Position numbers and translations under genes: made by a program. This document shows positions 7,430 through 11,019 of a DNA stretch of 11,019 nt, piece after piece. Each line of letters opens with the position of its first letter. Position 1 is the stretch's first letter. Source of the stretch: Bacteroidota bacterium. Its GTDB lineage: Bacteria > Bacteroidota > Bacteroidia > NS11-12g > UBA955. The notes under the pieces are model-generated. The model worked only from the letters and a program-made list of their open reading frames with translations, did not search any database and had not been told where the DNA came from. The stretch lies in the NCBI GenBank assembly GCA_947460045.1, contig CANHGC010000022.1, positions 1 to 11,019 of the forward strand. Direction: 5' to 3'.

Positions 7430-8334
7430 TGATGAAGCATTTAATAAATAAAGGTATGCGTTTGGGGTGGATTTTGATCGTGTTTTTGGGATTCACGGGT
7501 TGCTATGATCAGGCGGCTGAGGTGGATTTGCCTACTTATAACAAACGAACAGTAATCACGAGTTATTTGTCGCCCAAGGATCAAAACATCACGGTAGAAT
7601 TGACTTATACATTGCCTTATTTCGGCAAGCAGGTAGCGGATGTGCCTCGCGTGGGTGATGCGAAGGTGGTTGTTTCGGATATGACAGTGGGTAAATCCGT
7701 GCAGTTGCCTTTTGATTCATCGATCATGTTGTATCGGATTCGGGCGTTTGCGTTGCCCATTGTGAATGATCACGAGTACAGGATAGATGTTATCATGAAG
7801 GATGGCACTGTACATTGGTCAAAAACCAGAATTCCACCTGCCTTGAAGGAAGCGGATTTGAAGGTTGGAAAATTTGTTGTGGGCAAATTGGAAGCATCGA
7901 ATTGGGGTGGGCAATCGGTGAGTGCGAGTTTGGAAATGATCGCGGAAAATACCCAAACAGGATTTTACTATTCGCCACAATTTGAAATGGTTTTGGAAGA
8001 TGGGAATGGGGATTTTTATGGGAGTATGCTGTATTTTCCCAATGACGGTATCGAAGCGGGGAAAAGTGGCGATGCTTTGAGGTATTTGTTCAATGACCGC
8101 ATTTACATCGATCAATTTTCTGGCGGATCAGCTGCTGTGGATCCTTTGATTTTGAAAGAGGTGGTGGGCACGTTTTGGGTCATGGATGAGGGTTACAAAG
8201 AGCGGTATATGAGGGAAATGCAGATATCGGACAATCCATTTGCTGAGCCCATTTTGATGTATTCGAATTGGAGCAATGGCGCCATTGGTGCTTTGGGTTC
8301 TTATGATTGGGTAGAAGCGGTTATTACTCCGTAA
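7429..8334 (+). CDS. DUF4249 family lipoprotein, partner of the TonB-dependent receptor
   Basis: A 301-residue predicted lipoprotein with a type II signal peptide: basic N-terminus, WILIVFLGFTG, then Cys25 in the lipobox. The mature protein is beta-rich. Its start (TYNKRTVITSYLSPKDQNITVELTYTLP, about 36-63) and the DHEYRIDVIMKDG block (about 114-126) are the pattern I associate with DUF4249, a Bacteroidota family usually encoded directly after a TonB-dependent receptor. No enzymatic function is known to me. By position it could act as a surface or periplasmic accessory for substrate capture, which is inference. It starts at 7429 inside TAATG; the ATG at 7432 would serve as well. Codon use is like the neighbours, with no sign of transfer. 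Confidence 0.85.
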   Translation: MMKHLINKGMRLGWILIVFLGFTGCYDQAAEVDLPTYNKRTVITSYLSPKDQNITVELTYTLPYFGKQVADVPRVGDAKVVVSDMTVGKSVQLPFDSSIMLYRIRAFALPIVNDHEYRIDVIMKDGTVHWSKTRIPPALKEADLKVGKFVVGKLEASNWGGQSVSASLEMIAENTQTGFYYSPQFEMVLEDGNGDFYGSMLYFPNDGIEAGKSGDALRYLFNDRIYIDQFSGGSAAVDPLILKEVVGTFWVMDEGYKERYMREMQISDNPFAEPILMYSNWSNGAIGALGSYDWVEAVITP

Positions 8335-8447
8335 CGGGGTGATGGGGTTTGCATGAGAGTCTATGCTCTTGCGTTGAATTCCACTTTTGTAGTCATGTGG
8401 ATTCATTGATTTGCGATTGATTGTTGCCTTGGCGACTTTCGTAACAC
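8335..8447. other. Intergenic gap without recognised elements
   Basis: 113 nt between the DUF4249 gene and the arginase-fold gene. An AGAG/CTCT mini-hairpin (about 8355-8370) has no T-tract. No TAnnTTTG box precedes the next ATG; the nearest candidate, GACTTTCG ending at 8441, has two mismatches. No terminator or promoter can be called. Confidence 0.4.
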
Positions 8448-9536
8448 ATGTTGGATGCATTTTTTACACCCATAGACGAAGCCATTTGGGCCCCTTTCAA
8501 GGAGCGTAAAGAGTTGGTGGGTGGCAAGTTGTTGGTCAATGGGAAGTCATTCCCGAAGTTGAAGAAGGCCAAATTGGTGGTGATTGGTGGCGGTGCGGAT
8601 GCTGATTTTTTCCGTCGTGCATTTTACAAACTCTCTTGGCGATTTGGCGATTTGGTGATGGCAGATTTGGGTAATTTGGTAGAGGCTGCGGATGAAAAAC
8701 AGAGGCAATTTGCCTTGAGCGAGGCGGTGGGTGAGTTGCTAGAAATGGGTTTAAAGGTGGTTGTGGTTGGAGGTCAGAGCAGTCAGATTTACGGTCATTA
8801 CAAAGCCTACCGGCAGCATGAAACGCCTGTTGAAATTGTGCAGGTAACGCCAGGTATCGACATGGAGGAGGGTACGCCATTGCGCAGCATTTTGGTAGAG
8901 AAGCCAAGCAATTTGTTCAATATTGATTTTTTGGGAACCCAGTCGTATTACATCACTGAAAGCACGGCTGCTTTGTTGGAGAAGATGTATTTCGAAAATC
9001 ATCGTTTGGGTGAGGTTCGGGATGCCATCGAAGAAACAGAGCCCATTTTACGCAGTGCTCATATGTTGCAGTTTGATATGAATGCCATTCGCAGGTGTGA
9101 TGCTCCTGGTACAGAATTGGCATCGCCCAATGGATTGTATGCTGAGGAGGCGGCGCGGATTGCGCGGTATGCGGGGATTTCGAATCAGCTTTCTACGGCC
9201 TTGTTTTATGGATTAAAAGCGGGGGAAACGGATTCTAGTTCTTGGGATTTGATGGCTCAGATGGTGTGGTATTTTGTGGACGGATGCATCAGCAGGTACA
9301 ACGATCACCCCACCCATGATTCTACGGATTTTTTGATTTATAGAAATCGATTGAGCAGCACAGGCCATGAAATTGTGTTTTACAAAAGCCGCAAGAGCAA
9401 TCGTTGGTGGATGGAAATTCCGCATCCATACGATCAGAGAACTTTTTTCATCGGGTGTTCTTATAGAGATTATGAGGAAGTATGCGCTGATGAAATGCCA
9501 GATCGATGGTGGCGTGCCTATCAGCGGTTGATGTAA
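8448..9536 (+). CDS. Arginase/formiminoglutamase-fold protein lacking most Mn ligands (probable pseudoenzyme)
   Basis: A 362-residue cytoplasmic protein of the ureohydrolase fold, of the divergent type found in Bacteroidota and often named formimidoylglutamase. Recognisable family blocks are VVVVGGQSSQIYGHYKAY (104-121), LGTQSYY (162-168), RLGEVRD (186-192), EPILRSAHMLQFDMNAIRRCDAPG (198-221), SPNGLYAEEAARIARYAG (226-243) and MVWYFVDG (272-279). In catalytic members three motifs bind two manganese ions: GGDHS-like, DAHxD and FDxD. Here they read GGQSSQ (108-113), VTPGID (133-138) and FDMN (209-212), so the histidines and most aspartates are missing. I infer loss of hydrolase activity, or a changed role. 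No hut or arginine-catabolism genes are nearby. The start at 8448 is the first ATG and gives the family-like opening FFTPIDEAIWAPF. Confidence 0.82.
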   Translation: MLDAFFTPIDEAIWAPFKERKELVGGKLLVNGKSFPKLKKAKLVVIGGGADADFFRRAFYKLSWRFGDLVMADLGNLVEAADEKQRQFALSEAVGELLEMGLKVVVVGGQSSQIYGHYKAYRQHETPVEIVQVTPGIDMEEGTPLRSILVEKPSNLFNIDFLGTQSYYITESTAALLEKMYFENHRLGEVRDAIEETEPILRSAHMLQFDMNAIRRCDAPGTELASPNGLYAEEAARIARYAGISNQLSTALFYGLKAGETDSSSWDLMAQMVWYFVDGCISRYNDHPTHDSTDFLIYRNRLSSTGHEIVFYKSRKSNRWWMEIPHPYDQRTFFIGCSYRDYEEVCADEMPDRWWRAYQRLM

Positions 9537-9637
9537 TTGCATTGCGATATGAATCGCTGCGCGGGATGCGGTTAAGGGTATTTCTGGGGGCGATATTCAA
9601 TAAATTATCGGGCAATTCTTAAACCAAATTCGATTTA

Positions 9638-9671
9638 TTGTGTTCTACTCCAAGCAACTGAACTAAATTTG
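9638..9671 (+). promoter_or_regulatory. Predicted promoter of the PaaE-type reductase gene
   Basis: TTG at 9638-9640 and TAAATTTG at 9664-9671 are separated by 23 nt, at the upper end of the spacing accepted for Bacteroidota promoters. The -7 box is exact and ends 8 nt before the ATG, so the mRNA may have almost no leader. The TTG overlaps the right arm of an 8-bp inverted repeat (9598-9605 and 9633-9640). Confidence 0.5.
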
Positions 9672-9679
9672 CACCCGTT

Positions 9680-10756
9680 ATGACAGAAGGATTTTTTCCA
9701 TTAACCATCAAAAAATTGGTCCGTGAAACAGCTGACGCCACCACAATATATTTTGAAGTCCCTGAGAATCTGAAAGATACGTTTTCGTATTCTGCAGGTC
9801 AATATCTTACTTTTGAGGTTGAAATCGCTGGAGAGAAGGTTCGTAGGTCATATTCGTTGTGTACTTACGCGGGTGTAGATGCGGATCCTGCGGTGACCGT
9901 TAAGCGTGTGGATGGCGGAAAAATGAGCAATTACCTGAATGCCGATTTGAAAGAGGGCGATGCGATGCAGGTAATGCCACCAATGGGTAAATTTACCGTG
10001 GTTCCCGACGCTTCTCGCGCTGCACACTATGTGTTGTTTGGTGGAGGTAGCGGTATCACGCCTGTTTTGGGTATCGCAAAAGCCGTTTTGGCAGATGAGC
10101 CCAACAGCAAAGTGACTTTGGTGTATGCCAATAGAAATCCAGATTCAGTAATTTTCAAACAGGTATTGACCGATATGGAAAAGGCCAGCAATGGTCGTTT
10201 CAAAGTACATCACAATTATGATTCAGCGCCTTTGACCTATTTCGGGTTGAAGGGTATGTTGACCGTCGATAAAGTTCAATCCATTGTGAAATCGAAAATT
10301 GGCGGATCATTTGATCAGTATCAGTACTTCATTTGCGGACCGGGTCCGATGATGGAGGTGATCAAAGACGGTTTGCGCAATTTGGGCATTTCGGGCGATC
10401 GTGTAAATACAGAATATTTTGCAGCACCTACCAGCAAGAATGCGGCCGATGAAAAGCCTTCACAAAGCACAGATTTCAATGGTGTTTCTGAGGTGACATT
10501 GACCGTTTACGGTAAAACTCACACCATCACTTGCGATCAGAATACCACCATTTTGAATGCGGCGATGAAGCAAGGCATTGATCCACCATACAGTTGCACC
10601 GTGGGCGTTTGTACCACATGTAGGGCAAAAGTAACCGTGGGTAAATTGCACATGTTGGAGCGTGAAGGATTGAGTGATGCAGAAATTGCAGAAGGCTATG
10701 TGCTGACCTGTCAGTCTGTGCCCCGCAGCTCTGAAATTACCTTAAAATACGAATAA
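9680..10756 (+). CDS. PaaE-type ferredoxin/flavin NAD(P)H oxidoreductase with C-terminal [2Fe-2S] domain
   Basis: A 358-residue electron-transfer protein with the same length and layout as PaaE, the reductase of the phenylacetyl-CoA epoxidase. Residues 1-105 form the FAD-binding barrel with RRSYSLCT (55-62; Arg56, Tyr58 and Ser59 bind FAD). Residues 110-245 are the NAD(P)H-binding half with LFGGGSGITPVLGI (119-132) and ICGPGPMM (218-225). A plant-type ferredoxin domain (about 268-358) has Cys306, Cys311, Cys314 and Cys344 in the pattern C-x4-C-x2-C-x29-C, all present. It should pass electrons from NAD(P)H through FAD and the cluster to an oxygenase or another acceptor. No paaABCD, desaturase or hydroxylase gene is in the window, so the partner is unknown and the symbol paaE is withheld. 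The gene appears to have its own promoter and no downstream operon partner. Confidence 0.9.
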   Translation: MTEGFFPLTIKKLVRETADATTIYFEVPENLKDTFSYSAGQYLTFEVEIAGEKVRRSYSLCTYAGVDADPAVTVKRVDGGKMSNYLNADLKEGDAMQVMPPMGKFTVVPDASRAAHYVLFGGGSGITPVLGIAKAVLADEPNSKVTLVYANRNPDSVIFKQVLTDMEKASNGRFKVHHNYDSAPLTYFGLKGMLTVDKVQSIVKSKIGGSFDQYQYFICGPGPMMEVIKDGLRNLGISGDRVNTEYFAAPTSKNAADEKPSQSTDFNGVSEVTLTVYGKTHTITCDQNTTILNAAMKQGIDPPYSCTVGVCTTCRAKVTVGKLHMLEREGLSDAEIAEGYVLTCQSVPRSSEITLKYE

Positions 10757-10784
10757 TGAACAATGGCCTTTGGCCATCATTCAT
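10756..10784. terminator. Imperfect palindrome after the reductase gene, possible bidirectional terminator
   Basis: ATGAA (10756-10760) and ATGGCC (10763-10768) pair with GGCCAT (10772-10777) and TTCAT (10780-10784). The loop is TTT and there is a CA/CA internal mismatch. It begins on the last base of the reductase stop codon, between two converging genes. Neither side has a strong T-tract; the minus-strand side is followed by a T-rich stretch further on. The structure is clear, while its role as a terminator is inferred from placement. Confidence 0.4.
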
Positions 10785-10876
10785 CATCGGTTTCTATTAC
10801 TCAAGAACAGTTTTTGTTACTTATGAATGGTTCCCGTTACTAATAAGCGGTTTACCTTATTCATCATCGGTTTCCA
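10777..10876. repeat. Five-unit 20-bp degenerate tandem repeat overlapping the 3' end of the pseudouridine synthase gene
   Basis: Five consecutive 20-nt units start at 10777, 10797, 10817, 10837 and 10857 with no spacer. The consensus on the + strand is approximately TTACTCATnAnCGGTTTCCn. Eight columns are identical in all five units (positions 1, 3, 5, 7, 10, 14, 15 and 16), and six more (2, 8, 12, 13, 17 and one of the CC pair, less strongly) are shared by three or four. Units 1 and 5 share an exact 16-nt core, ATTCATCATCGGTTTC. The last unit lies inside the coding end of the minus-strand pseudouridine synthase gene, including its stop codon. The other four fill the convergent gap. Confidence 0.85.
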
Positions 10877-11019
10877 TCGCTGGAGCCGCTTGGGTATACT
10901 TTCTAATTTTATTTAATACGGTAGAAAAATCTTCAGGTAATTCGCTGCTGAAGAACATCTTTTCGCCGGTGGTTGGGTGAATGAAACCCAATTCTCGGGC
11001 GTGCAATGCTTGACGTGGC
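10857..11019 (-). CDS. RluA/RluD-family 23S rRNA pseudouridine synthase, C-terminal part (5' end outside window)
   Basis: Reading the minus strand from the right edge gives 53 codons without a start and then a TAA at 10859-10857. The peptide begins PRQALHARELGFIHPTTGEK, followed by MFFSSELPEDFSTVLNKIRK, which is the characteristic C-terminal strand/helix of RluA-family pseudouridine synthases (RQ.LHA..L.F.HP.tge...f...LP.D). These enzymes isomerise uridines in ribosomal RNA; RluD-like members act on 23S rRNA. The catalytic aspartate region lies outside the window. The last residues (ETDDE) are encoded by the final unit of the 20-bp tandem repeat, so the tail beyond the conserved helix may be repeat-derived. 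The Rlu subfamily cannot be decided from this fragment. Confidence 0.88.
   Translation of the reverse strand, partial: PRQALHARELGFIHPTTGEKMFFSSELPEDFSTVLNKIRKYTQAAPAMETDDE

Noticed and set aside
8433..8441. Possible -7 box before the arginase-fold gene
   Set aside because: GACTTTCG has two mismatches to TAnnTTTG, including the first T, and there is no -33 element at the right distance.
10757..10776. Possible sixth unit of the 20-bp tandem repeat
   Set aside because: It matches the consensus at only about 9 of 20 positions and is better explained as part of the ATGGCC/GGCCAT hairpin.
10777..10876. CRISPR array
   Set aside because: The repeats are directly adjacent 20-nt units with no spacers and no cas genes nearby.
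10756..10980. 74-codon + strand frame after the reductase gene, joined by a TAATG overlap
   Set aside because: Most of it is antisense to the conserved end of the pseudouridine synthase gene, and the rest is the hairpin and the tandem repeat.

Overview
The window looks like a chromosomal segment from a member of the Bacteroidota (Flavobacteriales/Cytophagales-like). Three things point there: an outer-membrane TonB-dependent receptor with an N-terminal carboxypeptidase-regulatory-like domain paired with a DUF4249 lipoprotein, start regions without Shine-Dalgarno sequences, and repeated TAnnTTTG boxes upstream of genes (the -7 element of this phylum). The exact genus cannot be read from the sequence. 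I see no tRNA, rRNA, CRISPR array, transposase or phage gene.

Left part (1-3915): the 3' end of a MurNAc-6-phosphate etherase gene (murQ) enters on the + strand. It converges on a compact minus-strand cluster that reads, in transcription order, TrpF-like barrel protein (2595-2107), small lipoprotein (2104-1835), aspartate-semialdehyde dehydrogenase (1833-826) and DUF2452 protein (810-355). Gaps inside the cluster are 2, 1 and 15 nt. Upstream of it, also on the minus strand, is the pyruvate dehydrogenase E2 gene (pdhC), closed by a strong intrinsic terminator whose T-tract ends only 5 nt before the cluster's first start codon.

Middle part (3898-8447): a divergent intergenic region separates pdhC from thyA (thymidylate synthase, +). 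Next comes the receptor/lipoprotein pair, which overlaps by 1 nt (TAATG) and probably forms an outer-membrane uptake pair of unknown substrate.

Right part (8448-11019): an arginase/formiminoglutamase-fold protein that has lost most of the usual manganese ligands, a PaaE-type FAD/NAD(P)H/[2Fe-2S] reductase, and the C-terminus of an RluA/RluD-type pseudouridine synthase entering from the right edge on the minus strand. This last gene has no start codon in the window. The convergent gap between the last two genes carries a hairpin and a five-unit, 20-bp degenerate tandem repeat that runs into the 3' end of the pseudouridine synthase gene.

Most genes are housekeeping. The parts worth a second look are the 20-bp tandem repeat, the metal-ligand-depleted arginase homologue, the TrpF-like protein without its catalytic cysteine, the terminator sitting on the cluster's start, and two genes whose -7 box is so close to the ATG that their mRNAs may be leaderless. 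I did not find a convincing new multi-gene system.
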